From contig JAIWNI010000025.1 in NCBI GenBank assembly GCA_025331435.1, positions 248,001 through 312,000 of the forward strand: a stretch of DNA of 64,000 bases, written 5' to 3'. How positions within the stretch are numbered: position 1 is the stretch's first letter; the number at the start of each line of letters is the position of its first letter. The position numbers and the translations under genes were made by a program. Below the pieces are notes generated by a model. That model was not told where the DNA came from. It saw nothing but the letters and a program-made list of their open reading frames with translations, and made no database searches. This DNA comes from Choanephora cucurbitarum (lineage: Eukaryota; Mucoromycota; Mucoromycetes; Mucorales; Choanephoraceae). Shown piece after piece: positions 10,879-22,854 of the stretch.

Positions 10879-11235
10879 TGTTGTGTGAAGAGAGAAGAAA
10901 AAGGAAGAAATAGAACAAGAATGCATTATTTGAGTTTTAAATGGATACACTAAGGTTTATGCGTGTGATGTATATTTTCTTTTTTTTTTTTTTTTGTGTA
11001 GTTACTTTCTTCCTCTTATAAGATCTTCTGTCTTGATAGAGTACCTACATATCCTTTTTTTTTTCTTTTTTACACGTCCTTTCTTTTATTGCTTTCTTAG
11101 TAGGCTTGAGTTCAGGTACACCAATTATGCAGTCTGTGCCCTTCCATAAAAAGAAAGACGAGTCACAGTGAAGCGTGAGTGAGTGAGTGATTGAAATTTT
11201 TTGAAAGGTGATTGTTTTTTTTTAGTATAGACATC
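10879..11235. promoter_or_regulatory. shared divergent promoter of CHID1-like and Urm1 genes
   Basis: A 357-base interval between two start codons on opposite strands, with long T-rich tracts. No specific binding site is identifiable. Confidence 0.5.
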
Positions 11236-11648
11236 ATGGCAGAATTGACAATCAACTTGGAGTTTAGGTAAAGTAAGCAATCAACACATAACAACGCCTG
11301 TTATTTATTCTATTCAGTGGTGGTATGGAGCTTTTATTCCAAAATGTCAGCAAGCATACCATCACCTTTCCTGCTACCAACAGCACTACAGGCAAACCCT
11401 CGAATCTTCAAGATCTCATCTTCTATATCCGTGACACCATGATGACTGAAAAGCAAGACTTGTTTGTTGAAAAAGATACAGTGTAAGTAAATAGAAGTGA
11501 GTGATGTACTTGTTCTCACATGTCCATTAGACGTCCTGGTATTCTAGTGTTGATCAATAACACAGATTGGGAATTATGTGATGAATTAGAATACGAGTTG
11601 GAGGATAAGGATGAGATTGTCTTTATTTCTACTTTGCATGGTGGATAA
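11236..11648 (+). CDS. URM1: ubiquitin-related modifier 1
   Basis: Three exons: 11236-11267, 11318-11482 and 11531-11648, coding for 104 residues. The protein opens [18 protein letters not shown] and has [26 protein letters not shown], and ends [17 protein letters not shown]. The terminal Gly-Gly is the thiocarboxylated end. Urm1 is a beta-grasp protein activated by Uba4; it donates sulfur for 2-thiolation of the wobble uridine in cytosolic tRNAs for Lys, Glu and Gln, and can also be conjugated to proteins. Length and ends match the family of about 100 residues exactly. The gene lies in tandem with the YIPF gene 261 bases downstream. Confidence 0.96.
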
Positions 11649-11909
11649 ATTACTCTGCATAATGTAATAAACTGTATTTATTTGAAAGAGGGGTTTAGCT
11701 CTCTTTTTTCTTTTAGTGGGATAAAGTGTTGAGGATATAGAAAGAGGATGATGACTATGGCTTTAAAAAAAAGAAAAGAAAATGCCTATGCAGAAATATA
11801 GTCTATTTGGGCTGATGGTGGCAACAAAAAAGATTCTCCACTCTAAATCAAGTTACGCGCTAACCTATTATTTTTCTTTTATCTATTTTTTTTTCTTCCA
11901 TCCTCTACC

Positions 11910-12962
11910 ATGTCAAACAAATACAATGTCCTTGTGGACATGGAGGATACTGCTTATTCGCAGGTAAAAAAAGATAAAAACCAAAACGACATCAACACTC
12001 ATCAATGAATAGCCTGCTACTATTGAAAGTGATGGATTAGAGTTTCAAGGTAAGAATCAAGAAAAAAAAAAAGAAGAAACTATCATATGAACAAAATCTT
12101 TTAGATTTCTCCAACAGTCAACATGTAAACACATCAGCCTGTACAGTATCTATATCATTACCTACAAATAGACACTGACGTTTCATGATAGATAACACAC
12201 CTTTACCCAGCTCAACCAATCACACTACAGCCAACCCTCTACTTGATACCAACAATCGCACTCTAGGCAAACCTGTCTGGTCTGTAGAATATTATGCACA
12301 GTTCTTTGATGTGGATACCTCTCAAGTGATGGAACGATGCTTGAAATCCATGTATCCTGTAGGTGATTTTGCTCAAGATACATTGAACCATCAGCCTGAT
12401 CTCTATGGTCCCTTTTGGATTGCTACCTCTGTTGTCTTTGCTGTCTTTGTCTGTTCTTCTCTTGCAGGTTCCTTGGCTGCCTATATGTCAGGTCAGGTCC
12501 ATGTCTATGATTTCACTCTCTTGAGTTTTGCTGTGGTGGTTGTCTATCTCTATGCTTTCCTCTGTCCTGCTCTTGTCTGGGCATCCACTAAATATTTTGG
12601 GTGTCAACCGAGTCTGTTGGATATCATTAATTACTATGGTTACGGATTAACCATCTGGATTCCTGTCTCCGTAAGCTAAGTTTGAATAGATTCAATAGGT
12701 AATGTCACTCATGTTTCTCTAGTTGTTATGTATTATGCCATTTGATTATGCAAGATGGGCTTTTGTAGGCACTGCCTTTTTGATCACAGCTGTCTTCTTG
12801 GTCAAGAATCTCTATATTGTGATCTCTAGAACAGATGCAAAGACATCTCGTATTATCTTGATTGCCATCTTATTGGCCCATACCATCTTTGCTCTTGTGC
12901 TTAAAATGGCCTTTTATAGTTATCAAATCACGCTTCAACCTATTCCTGATCCATCTTCATAA
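11910..12962 (+). CDS. Yip1-domain Golgi membrane protein, YIPF1/YIPF2-like
   Basis: Five exons: 11910-11963, 12013-12049, 12105-12140, 12192-12670 and 12723-12962; 281 residues. The N-terminal cytosolic part contains the family box SDGLEFQDFSN. After VWSVEYYAQFFDVDTSQV come Pro/Leu-rich cytosolic residues and about five membrane helices, including PFWIATSVVFAVFVCSSLAG, FDYARWAFVGTAFLITAVFL and a last helix before a short tail. Yip1-family proteins sit in Golgi/ER membranes and interact with Rab GTPases. The third intron is the least certain: I chose a GTACAG donor at 12141 because it is the right phase and the intron carries a good branch site (CTGAC) before TGATAG. The gene converges on casein kinase 1 with 42 bases between stops. 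Confidence 0.85.
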
Positions 12963-13004
12963 AAAAAAAAAAAAGGAAATTTTAATAATAAAAATGGTAT
13001 AGCA

Positions 13005-14563
13005 TTAACTTGATTGAAAACATGAACAAAAACTACCAAGGCATTTAGACAACAAGCCTTGTTTTTGATGTTCTTCTTCTTCTTGTGTGGGTTCAATAGT
13101 ACGGTAATTGACGATGGCTGCATTCGATAGCATGGGTTGAGCAGATCGATAGATAGGCTGACCATGATTATTATATCGTTTACTAGATACCCTACGTTGT
13201 TGTCGAGTTGGACGATCACTTGAGACTGCATTATTTAAGGCAGCTACAGCACTATGACGATGCGCATTTCGATAACTGTTGGATCGATACTACAGAAGAA
13301 GTCAACACAAATGACATGCATTCACCATCCTTCTCATTACCTCCCAGCCTTTGCCTTCATTTAATAACATCCAATCATAGACACCATCATCTGTTTCGCC
13401 TAAAGAAGCCAATACTTTATCAAACAGTTCTCTAAGATAATCATAGTTGGGTGTCTCTTCAAAATCCAATTGACGAGCATAATAAAGATAAAGACCAAAT
13501 TCCCCTAATGAACAAAAAGTGAGTCATAATATAGGATGTGACAATACTCCAGTTTACTTGGAAATCCTTCACATAAATCCTTAATGTCTGTCGTCTGTTT
13601 CTTTTCTCCAATACGTTCATATTTTTGCTTATTGGTAGCTGCCTTCAGACCTTGCCAAGGTAAAGATCCTCTTAAGAAATACATAAACACATGACCCAAT
13701 GATTCTAAATCATCACGTCTTGATTGTTCTAAGTATAGAATTTAAGTTGTCTGAATGATGACATCGACTTGCTCTCTTTTACCTCTGCCTAAATGGGTAT
13801 TGATAGACATGTAACGTGCTGTACCCGAAAGACTCTTTCTTTCACGGTAAGGAATATGTTGTTTTGTCTTTGGGTCTCGGTATAGTTTGGCCATACCAAA
13901 ATCAATCATATAGATGGTATTTGCATATTTAGTGTTGGATCGACCAATCAAAAAGTTATCAGGTTTGATATCGCGGTAAATCAAATGACGTTCATGAATC
14001 GATTGAACGCGAGTAATCTATTGTCATAAGTCAGTGGCAGTCTATAGGCATATACGCTTTTTTTTACCATCTGTTTAGCCAACATGGCTACTGTCTTGAT
14101 ACTGAATTTACGAGAACACATATCAAATAAATCTTCTAGACTTGGACCAAGGATATCGATGACCAAGATACTATGTAATCCCTCTTGTCCAAAATAGTAT
14201 GCATTGGGTATACCATCTTACAAAAAGGGGTTATCAGTTATATTTCACTAAAATAGAAGATATAGCTAACTTACAGATACCACTCAATACTTTATAGGTT
14301 CTATATTCATCTCGTAATTGAGGTGCATCTGACTTTCGAGATTCAAACTTTATGGCCACTTGTTGGTTGTTCATCAGATTGATGCCTATTCTATGGTTGA
14401 GTAAAAGGGTTGTGTCTAGAGTCTATGTTTTCTTACCTTCATAAATAATACCAAAACTGCCTTCACCTATCTTTCGCCCTACTTTATAATGAACACCTAC
14501 GACATTAGAAGAAGAGACAGAACTACTTGAGTTTGTACGCGCAGGGCGGTGATGGCCTGTCAT
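13005..14563 (-). CDS. casein kinase 1, Yck1/Yck2 (CK1-gamma) type, membrane-anchored
   Basis: Seven exons: 14563-14437, 14385-14275, 14216-14068, 14017-13783, 13728-13558, 13504-13341 and 13289-13005; 413 residues. After a Ser-rich start come the Gly loop [21 protein letters not shown] with the catalytic Lys, the CK1 box [12 protein letters not shown], the loop [20 protein letters not shown], the CK1-specific [18 protein letters not shown] and [17 protein letters not shown] motif (here [12 protein letters not shown]). The C-terminus ends [13 protein letters not shown], with three cysteines placed like the palmitoylated tail of yeast Yck1/2 and plant or animal membrane CK1s. The likely role is at the plasma membrane in nutrient sensing, endocytosis and morphogenesis. 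The sequence supports kinase activity; targets cannot be read from it. Confidence 0.95.
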
Positions 14564-15628
14564 GTAAAAAAAAATAAAAAAAAAAAAAAGTGAAAGAAAG
14601 AGAGAAATAAAAGCCGCTTCATGACAATAAGATTTTTTTTTTTATTGATTTCGATCTCTCGATGTTATCACCATAGATACTCTCTTTCTTATGCGGGCAA
14701 GGCAACACCATGGATTCAAGTGGCGATTGATTTCCATATTCACCTTTTCTCTCTCTCTTGTTTGTTTCGTTTGATCATTGTGTTTAAAGGCAGCCTTCGT
14801 ACGACACAACAAAGTAACCGCATAAATTCAGAAGGAGGAAGAAATTGGGTTGCTGTTTCATGTGCCTCTTTTTTTTTTTTTGTTTCACTCCTGTTGGATA
14901 AGTTCACTTCATATCAGCCTACTTTTAATAATAAAATAGACGTTGTTCATAAACTTATAGTGATTACTTAAAGCATTTCTGTCATAGTCAAGCACAGAAT
15001 GAAAGAGAGAATTTGTCTATGAATCCTTTATTCTATCTTTTCAGAGAAGCCTACCCTATGCATGATAAAGGGGGGGGAAGGCATACGATAGACTTTCATA
15101 ATAAGAGAGATCATAAGCCTTTGTTTAGCTTTCTATCTTTGTAGTTGGTTTAGAGACACAAGAGATATTCTTAAAGAAGCTACATTGTAATGACATGTTT
15201 GAACGCATAAGCAAGAAACCTATTTTTTCTTTCATTATCTGCTTTGTATACATTCTTTGTAGAAAGGGCAATATCACCCTAAGATGAAAGTGCTTGTTTG
15301 TTGAGAGATATCTTGATATCAAAGTCATAAGACATTGCTTTCATTGTGACTCAGTTAATGAACCGATAGTTGCTCTAAAAAAAACGTTTCATTTGTACAA
15401 GGTTTCACGGAGGAGGAGGAGGAGGGGGGGGGAATTGCATGAAAGCCACTTTAAACGGCGCATAGATTTAATTTCGACTTCATTCGTAGGGCTTAATATT
15501 CTTTATATACCCTTCACATCTCTCTCTCTCTTTTAAGTTAAATAGAGGCCATTCAGAACCAAACAATGCCACTCAATCATTTAAAAAAAAAGGGGGGAGG
15601 TTTATTTTAATCAAACGCATGCGGAGTT
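14564..15628. other. intergenic interval upstream of casein kinase 1
   Basis: About 1.07 kb between the CK1 start and the CCR4 stop, both on the minus strand. It contains CT-rich and GA-rich runs, GGGGGGG at about 15069 and again near 15424, but no gene I can support. Open frames at 14621-14971 and 15294-15536 have no recognisable protein features. Confidence 0.6.
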
Positions 15629-17979
15629 TTAAGAATTTAATAAATTGAGAGGAGAGGAAGAAGCGTATTTTGATCTAAGAAGATGTCTTGTCGAATTGAA
15701 ATCAGCCTTCACTGGTTCCTTTCGGTTATTGTTTTGACTCTTGTATTTCAATTCTGACATGATAGCAATATGGCTTATAAAATAAAGATGAGTCATTTGA
15801 ATTACACATAAAGATCCAACTTACTCGGATGGGAAATGAGCATTTGGAAGACCAACCACTTTACTGAGATAATCAGTATCAATAGGCCCCAAAAGAGAGA
15901 TGACATCTAGTGTGTTTGTTGTATACCAAGCATAGTCTAGAACACCCTTGAAGCCTGGTGTATAGTTTGTGAAGGGCAATTCACCCATATGGCTGTATGA
16001 ACTCTTAAGGGAAAGAGGATGTGATAATCCTTCAGTGGTATATGTGCCATAAGAATGATCGCCGAAATCATCATGGTCTTGTTGAATCGCGCCTTTACTA
16101 AAGAACTCATAGACACCTGAATCAGGTACTGAATTGAAATCACCACAGATAACCGTAGGCAACTGAGCCACGGAGCCATAGGTGGGTCCAGTCATGCCTT
16201 TTATGGGAGCCAAGTGCTTTGTAGCCAGTTTTTGGATTTCATCCATCAGGACACCTACCTGGACCAGTTTGACATCGGCATCAGAGGGGACCCAGTGAAT
16301 GTGTGTGTTGGCCACCAACATACGCTGATGTGTGTTCTTGTCCTGAAGGATGACCAAGGCAGCTACATTGTCCTTGTTCATCACACGGTTGTATATATCC
16401 ACTGTCTGTTTAAAGTCAGGTCGTTGAAGTGCCTTTTGATTGTATTCCACTAATTCTTGATCAATCAATTGAAATCTAGTTTCTCGTATGTCAATAGCTT
16501 TCTTTGGGAATGTCTATAATGCTTACCTAGATGCCTTGTAGAAAGTAGCACAACCATCCACGACGCGCCTTTCCTTTTCAGACATGGTTTTTGCACGCGT
16601 CTTGGCGATAAAGACACTATCATAATCACCCATCTTTTTAAAGTGGTCCTTGAAATAATCATGATAGGATCCCATTTCCATTTCCTATCATTCTCTAACC
16701 CATTAACTTAATTTGCCAAATTGCAACTACATTTCGTATTAGGTTCTATACCTGTAGACAAAAGATATCTGCATTATAACCCAAGATTTCAGCTACCAAC
16801 AACTCTTTCCGGTATTCCCAGCTCAATGCCCATGATGGCGTGTAACCATAAGCTTGAGGTGTTGCATATTTTTGACAAAGAATATTGTAACACAACACAG
16901 TAAACTTGTCTATAGAGTCATTAATGCCTTTTTTTTTTAAATCTTTATAGTTTATATGGTGGCTTACCTGGATCTTCCATTGTATCACCTTCAATCAATA
17001 ACCATTCTCGATGAGGAGGTGGCATACCAACTAAGTTAGAGTGAGTCAGAGCAACTTCTTTATCATTCAAATCTTTACCTGGTGCATTTTCACGTAAAGA
17101 CATAATCAAAGCCTGTGTACCATCTTTAATCAAGATATTTTTGAGATCAGCTTGAAGGGGATTTCCCTCAAGCCCCAATGTCTCCAGCTGATAGAGATTA
17201 CCAAACTCAGTAGGAAGTGAAACGAGATTGTTATCAAACAAGAGCAGTTCTCTTAAATTACAAAGGAGACCAAGCTCAGGAGGCACTAAGCTGAGTTTAT
17301 TGCCAGAGACATCCAAAATCTTCAGATTCGTCAGCTGAGAGAGCGAAGGCATCAGATAAGTCAAGTTGTTGTGATTGATATAGAGTGCTGTCAGGAAATG
17401 ATAACTGCAGATGGTAGGTGCAATGTTCTTGAGGCCCATGCCACCCATATCCAATGATGTCCATACATGCTCTGGTTCCTCCTCCTTTTTTCGATAGGTA
17501 CCACGACTGTTGAAGAGCTTGTTGGGATCATTGGGGTCTGTGATGGTCACGGTGGAAGTGACGGGTGTGTTACGTGCCATGGCAGCAGCTGCACGCGCAT
17601 GATGGTGAGGTGACGATGACTGTCGAGAAATCTGAGCGTACGTAATCTGACGGGCCAAGTGAGGTGTGGCACTAGGAGAGGCGGAGACATCGGTAGGTGT
17701 GCCTATCAAACTTGGATTCTGTTGAGGTTGTGTTTGTTGATGTTGATAGCTTTGTTGAAGACTAAGTGAATAACGGTTACCAAAGACACCTGCATTGACT
17801 AAATGAACAAAGACAGATGAGTAGGAATGAAAGACATGAAAAAGAAAGAAAAACAAGAGAGAGAAAGAGAGAATAACTTTTCTTATGGAAAGTAATAGAA
17901 GAGGAGTATATCAATAGTTACCCACAGATGGCGACGAGGCAGGCGATGTATTGTAAGGCGTATTACCAGAACTATACAT
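15629..17979 (-). CDS. CCR4: CCR4 deadenylase (LRR plus EEP nuclease)
   Basis: Six exons: 17979-17922, 17798-16968, 16909-16752, 16684-16527, 16475-15825 and 15773-15629; 666 residues. Residues 1-110 are Gln/Ser/Pro-rich and disordered. Residues 135-240 hold the leucine-rich repeats (LKILDVSGNKLSLVPPELG, LRELLLFDNNLVSLP, LETLGLEGNPL), which bind the Caf1 subunit in Ccr4-Not. The nuclease starts near residue 298 with FTVLCYNILCQKYATP, then CLQE with the metal-binding Glu, AALVILQDKNT, the NTHIHWVPSDADVKLVQ strand, CGDFNSVPDSGVYEF and the catalytic PSDHIAIMSEL near the end. The enzyme shortens mRNA poly(A) tails. A C-terminal extension of roughly 40 residues follows the catalytic His. The gene is divergent from the zinc transporter at 19298. 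Confidence 0.95.
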
Positions 17980-19297
17980 AGTAATTTAGAATAGAAATAA
18001 GTCAACGAATGACTATTTTTGTTAAAATGGATATAGAAAAAAAAAAAAGAGAGAGAAAAAAAAAAGAAAGAAGATGTGATAGTAGTAATAAGTAACAGTT
18101 AGTTCATTTGTTAGTTTTGGGAACTTTTTGTCAACTACTATAAAAGGGAAAGTGACTTGCTTTCTATTTTTCTGAATGATGAATAGCTTCAAAGGAGAGT
18201 CTATCAAGCAAAGCATGAAGCTTATGATTTCATCTGATTGTTTGGTGAAGACAAATTCATGACAAATAAGCGGTTGAAAGAAAGTGAATTGATTAACAAG
18301 CATTCTTATCATGAAAGCAACTCATAAAGCATTTGACTTGAATAAAGAGAGAGAGATATTTCATTCTGAATAATGAAATCAACAAATGTTCTATCTTTAT
18401 TCTGATTGGTGCATGAATGTATTTATGGTGATCTTTGCCAGAATGCATTCATTGTAAATGGACTAAATGAAATTGATTCAAGCAACTCTCTACTCAAACA
18501 TAATGACGCAAATGGATGAAGCTTCATTCTGAGAAAGAAAAATGCCTGAAAATGAGTGTCTTTTGTAAACTTGAAATGCTATTCCATTTAAAAAAAAAAG
18601 CTTTGAATGGCTGGCTATAAGATGGAGATTTTTCCTTTTCCAGAATACTCGATAAGAGCCTAATCTCCTGATTTCTATAAAAGAACACAAAGCAACATCA
18701 GTGCTTAACTAAGCCAATCTTTAAGTGCAGTTAGTTTGCTCAATCAATGACAAGTGATGATAATCATTTCTTGGAAAATAGCATGTAGTTTTGATCTTTG
18801 AGGATACAGAATATCCTCTCAGTAAAGTAAATTTTTTTTTGGAGGTAACCCATCTCATCACTCATCAGTTGGTATTTTTGTAATGAAACTACACCAACTG
18901 ACATTTGTGAAGCAACAATGGATTGATGGTGATACAATTCCTATGATTGCTTTCTCTGCAAACTACTTTATACTGAACTAATACTTAGCAAACTAGACAT
19001 ATGTTTCTGTTATTAAGCTCAATTGTTTCGCTCTCGTTTTCCTATCAATAGGATAGACACTGTTTAAAGAAAGAGAAAGGCGCTCTCTCTTATGAACATT
19101 GCAAATGTGTTGTCTATCCTTCAAAAGTACAGTCTAAATCTTATCTCAATCATCTAATTGGCCAACTTTAAACAGACAAGTCAGTTCCAAAAAAAGAAGG
19201 GAGGAAATCAATCGTTCTCCGTGGCCAATGAAGCTCTTGCTAAATCTAAAAAAAAATCGACCATTCTATTCTTTTATTTCTTTTTATTTATTTAGAA
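17980..19297. promoter_or_regulatory. 1.3-kb divergent intergenic region of CCR4 and the zinc transporter
   Basis: Holds no gene I can support. It is AT-rich with a GA-repeat near 18047-18075 on the CCR4 side and a small inverted repeat CAGTTGGT/ACCAACTG at about 18866-18900. No known operator recognised. Confidence 0.5.
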
Positions 19298-21071
19298 ATG
19301 CATCAGACGAGACAATTTACCAAAAGAAGACCTCAGTCTCCTATGTTGCATCAACAACAAGCTGTTGAAGGCTTACAAGTAGGTGCTCAGAAATCCTCTC
19401 GTGGTGGTCTGGCCATTCAGTCAAGTGCACCTATCCATACTCGTTCATTCAAGTCAGAACAACAGGTAAACGAAATAAAATACAAATAAGCCCCCCTTTC
19501 TTTTGTTTAGTTAACATACATGATATTACAGGAACCACTTCACCAAGACCATACTGCTTTGTATGCTCATGACCACTTGAATCAACAAGATCATTTTAGT
19601 CATCATGCTCCGACTCAGGTTCATCATGCCGATCATCTTCAGGCTCATCACCATGACCACGGTAACCATAGTCACGACCACCATGGACACGACCACCATA
19701 ACCATGCTTATCATGGACATGACCATCATGGACATGATCATCACGGCCACGACCACCATGACCACCATGGACACGCCCACCACGACCACCATGACCACCA
19801 TGACCACCATGGACACGATCATCATGGACACGATCATCACGGCCATCATCACTTTCCCCAAGTTTATACCCAGCCACTCCCTTCATATGCTTCCATATTT
19901 GCAACATTGGCTCCCTTCCAAAAGACACTCTTTACCTTTTTTGTTCTCTATTTCTTGTTAGGTATAAGTGTATGGTGGTCTGGTCTTGCTAGAGAAAGTT
20001 TAGGTAATTGATAAGAAAACGATCAAAGAGAAGCTTTATTGACAATCACATGTTAGCTGTTGTTGGTTTCTCTTACCTTGTCTTGTTTGATGCCTTTGGT
20101 GTATTGAATTTGTTTGCCTCTAATGTGCTTCAACTCAATCCTGCTTTTACTCAAGTGACAACAAAAAGACCCTTTGGGTAAATAAGGAAAGAATCGATCA
20201 TGTCTCTTTTTTTTTTGCTTACCTTTTTTTTTTAAAAGTGCACGTCGTTTTGAGATTGTATTAGCACTTGCCAATACTATCTTTTTGTTGTTTGGTACAA
20301 TGTATACTACCAAGGAATCATTGGAACATCTTTTGCTTGAGAACCATCATCCTGAAGTAGAACACCATCATGGATTAAAGTAAGCTATTTGATATGGGCT
20401 TATCAAAGGTTATCATTGACACCCTCCAAAACCTTAGTTATCCTTTTGGTCTCTTGTTTCTTTTGTTGTTAGCCATCAGTGGCTCTGTCTTCTCTAGTGT
20501 AAACCTAAAGAACCATCAACCACTTGTTCAATGTAAGTGTTTTTTATAATACACATAATAGCGTGTAACTGATGACATTTTACCAGTAATGAAACAATCG
20601 CATTATGATCATACGCATGGAGATATGAATGCTTTGAGTGTAGTCAAGAATAATCTCTTTTCCCTTTCAATTGTTGCTAGTGGATCCTTTGTCTTCTTGG
20701 TCTATCTGTTGGGCATGGCCACCCCTAACCTTGACAAGATGATTGCATTTGGAGAAGCTGGTTTGATGTTGTATCTTGGTATCCCTACAGCTGTAGCCTT
20801 AAGTAAGGTCCTTTTACAGACGATGCCTGATAGTCTTGTGAACTCGATTGGACATCAATTGAGACAAGTTCAACAGCAAGTGCCCTATGTGATTTCGGTG
20901 GATAAGGTTCATTTCTGGCAAAATGCTTATGGCCGTTTGATTGGTACTGTTGAAATCCATGTTAGACCAGAGGCAGAGGAAGATGCAGTGATCAATGGTG
21001 CATTTAGTCTTTTAGAGTCTGTTGTTAGAGATAACGGTGGTGAATTGACCATCAGTGTTGTGAAGCCATAG
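19298..21071 (+). CDS. Zrg17-like cation diffusion facilitator with His-rich domain
   Basis: Six exons: 19298-19465, 19532-20003, 20057-20177, 20239-20379, 20438-20532 and 20587-21071; 493 residues. Residues about 57-165 are extraordinarily His/Asp/Gly-rich (repeats such as HDHHGHDHH), then comes a first helix FTFFVLYFLLGISVWW. CDF features follow: a VVGFSYLVLFDAFGVLN helix, the RPFGARRFEIVLALANTIFLLFG block, another His cluster, and YPFGLLFLLLAIS. The C-terminal cytosolic domain has the CDF fold ending RLIGTVEIHVRPEAEEDAV. The TM2 and TM5 zinc sites of standard CDFs (HxxxD) are not conserved, as in yeast Zrg17, which partners Msc2 to move zinc into the ER/Golgi. A partner is therefore expected elsewhere in the genome. 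The exact subfamily is inference. Confidence 0.82.
19615..19855 (+). repeat. coding minisatellite for His/Asp/Gly repeats
   Basis: Degenerate tandem units of about 9-15 bases built from CATGGACACGACCAC-like blocks inside exon 2 of the zinc transporter. All repeats stay in frame. Three-base-phased variation makes long open frames on both strands here, which are shadows. Confidence 0.85.
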
Positions 21072-21168
21072 TGTTGGTTTTAAAGCAAATAAAAGCACTT
21101 TTTTGATTTATTTCTTTGTTAGCAGAGTTATGTTTATTTTATTTTTTTTTGGACAATCAAAAGCTCTA

Positions 21169-21752
21169 TATAAGATGTTGTTTCGGACAGTCAAAGTTCT
21201 TTCTTTTGTCATTCTTAAAACTACTCAAATCTCAAAATGCCTAAAGTTACAAACACTACCAAGCATGGTCCTTATAACAAGCACAAAGACGAAAAATAGT
21301 GTGGAGAGTTGTCAATCGCGCCGGTCATTCTCAGTGTGAAATAACTGGGCTGGTTGAACTTCCCATCTCAACTGTCTACACAAACCCCCCCCCCCCCCAG
21401 ACTTAAAACCCATTGAGCATTTGTGGTGGACTCTTGGGTTGAGGATTGCGAATAGACGGCATACGGTTCAAGATGCTGCTCAATGGAAGGAGACTTTTGT
21501 TAGAAGCATGGAACGAGATCAACCATGATCTTTTCATTCGTCTTGTTGCCAGTATGAAGGATAGATGCCAGGCTGTTATTGATGTCAAAGGCGACCCTAT
21601 CAGATATTAAATACACGTATTTATTTGCAAAATCTAAAAGTCGACATGTTGATAAAAGCTTGATGAGCTCAGGTGTGGATATGCATGAATTCATCTATCT
21701 TGTATGCTGAGTTTTTTTTTATTTAAAAAGGTGTCCGAAACAAAACCTTGTA
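21169..21752 (+). mobile_element. internally deleted Tc1-like transposon (584 bp)
   Basis: Inverted ends of 21 bases match at about 17 positions and share the block TTGTTTCGGACA; both ends are bounded by TA. Just inside the left end a frame starts MPKVTNTTKHGPYNKHKDEK and stops. After a run of C residues at about 21383-21399 the interior encodes PDLKPIEHLWWTL, the third-acid region of Tc1/DDE transposases, and out of frame with it LVASMKDRCQAVIDVKGDP. The central catalytic part is missing and frames are broken, so this is a non-autonomous relic. Confidence 0.75.
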
Positions 21753-21814
21753 TCTTTAAAGCACTTATTGAAAACAACTCCGCTTAGTCTTGACATGCAT
21801 ATGGTGGATCTTCT

Positions 21815-22790
21815 CAAAGCAGTTCATTGAAGCAGATTACCAATACAAATTCTGGAGTTACATCTTTGAATCGTTTTTTAGGATGTTTTATTGCGATGGT
21901 AAATATCTTATGATGACTTTATACCACTTATTCTCCATCTAACTGTTTGTAGGGGCGACACCATAAGCGACAGTTGTAAAAAAAAAAAAAAAAAAAAAAA
22001 GCTGGTCATAAATTTAAGCTGGATTTGCGGTTGGTGATGATTCAAAATGATGAAATCACAATAGATGGCTGTACTGGAGAGATGGCAAAAAAAAGCAACA
22101 GAGAAAAAGATAGACAAAGACAAGCTCAAGTCCGTCAAAGGGCCATCTTAACACTTTTTTAAAGGAAGTACCGTATATCCATGCCCAAGATGTTGTCCTT
22201 ATAAAGATACCAATAATTCAAGTAGCCGGCTTCAGTGGAAAACTCCCTGTTTTAAGTTTACCAAAGAAAAAAAGAGTACAAACTGGACGATGTTTCTTCG
22301 TTTTGTTTTCCCAAGTCATTACAGCAAATTCAAACAGGATATTTGGAAAACTTGATTGATTTTCTAATCTGCAATTGATGTAAGAGGATGGACAAGACAA
22401 CCCATATTTTGCATTATCTAATATCACCACTTTTTTCTATTGGGTGATTTATCACGATAATAGTTCAAGTACCGAAAATGATATCGAGAACATCTTGACT
22501 GAAGCCAATCAAAAGAAAAAGTTCGATTACAATGCTTGGGCAACAAAAGCCACTTTTGAAAAAGAGGACGATGAAGCTGCAACCTTTTGATCGTCAAATT
22601 ATTACTCATGTAATATGAAGCTATTGACAGTTGATTGCTTTGCCGTAAATCTTTCAAAAGCTTTTTGTTAAATTATCTACAACCGACGAGGTTGTAGTTG
22701 TAAGGCTTATTGTCAAAAAGCTCAAGAATGTGTAACTTTTGTGGCTCTTGAAGCTGACTCTTGGCCCAATTTACTTTTGTTAGTCTGCTT
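21815..22790 (+). pseudogene. decayed multi-copy Mucorales-type repeat gene
   Basis: Fragments of a single protein can be followed in shifting frames: EADYQYKFWSYIFESFFRMF at about 21830-21890, GDTISDSC then KFKLDLRLVMIQNDEITIDG near 21955-22065, a Lys/Arg-rich stretch, and finally a Cys-rich end YNRRGCSCKAYCQKAQECVT near 22675-22740. A 22-base A run and several stops break it. The style matches dispersed, transposon-associated hypothetical proteins I associate with Mucorales genomes; that link is from memory. No function assigned. Confidence 0.4.
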
Positions 22791-22854
22791 TTCTAACCGG
22801 GTTCTATTCTGATTCGTTTTGCAGTCCTCTCGAAAAAAAAAATTGATTTTCAAA

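Noticed and set aside
19526..19961. Three other long frames over the His-rich repeat, including minus-strand Met/Val-rich and Gly/Arg-rich proteins
   Set aside because: They are by-products of a three-base-phased minisatellite inside the zinc transporter exon; only the plus frame continues into conserved CDF sequence.
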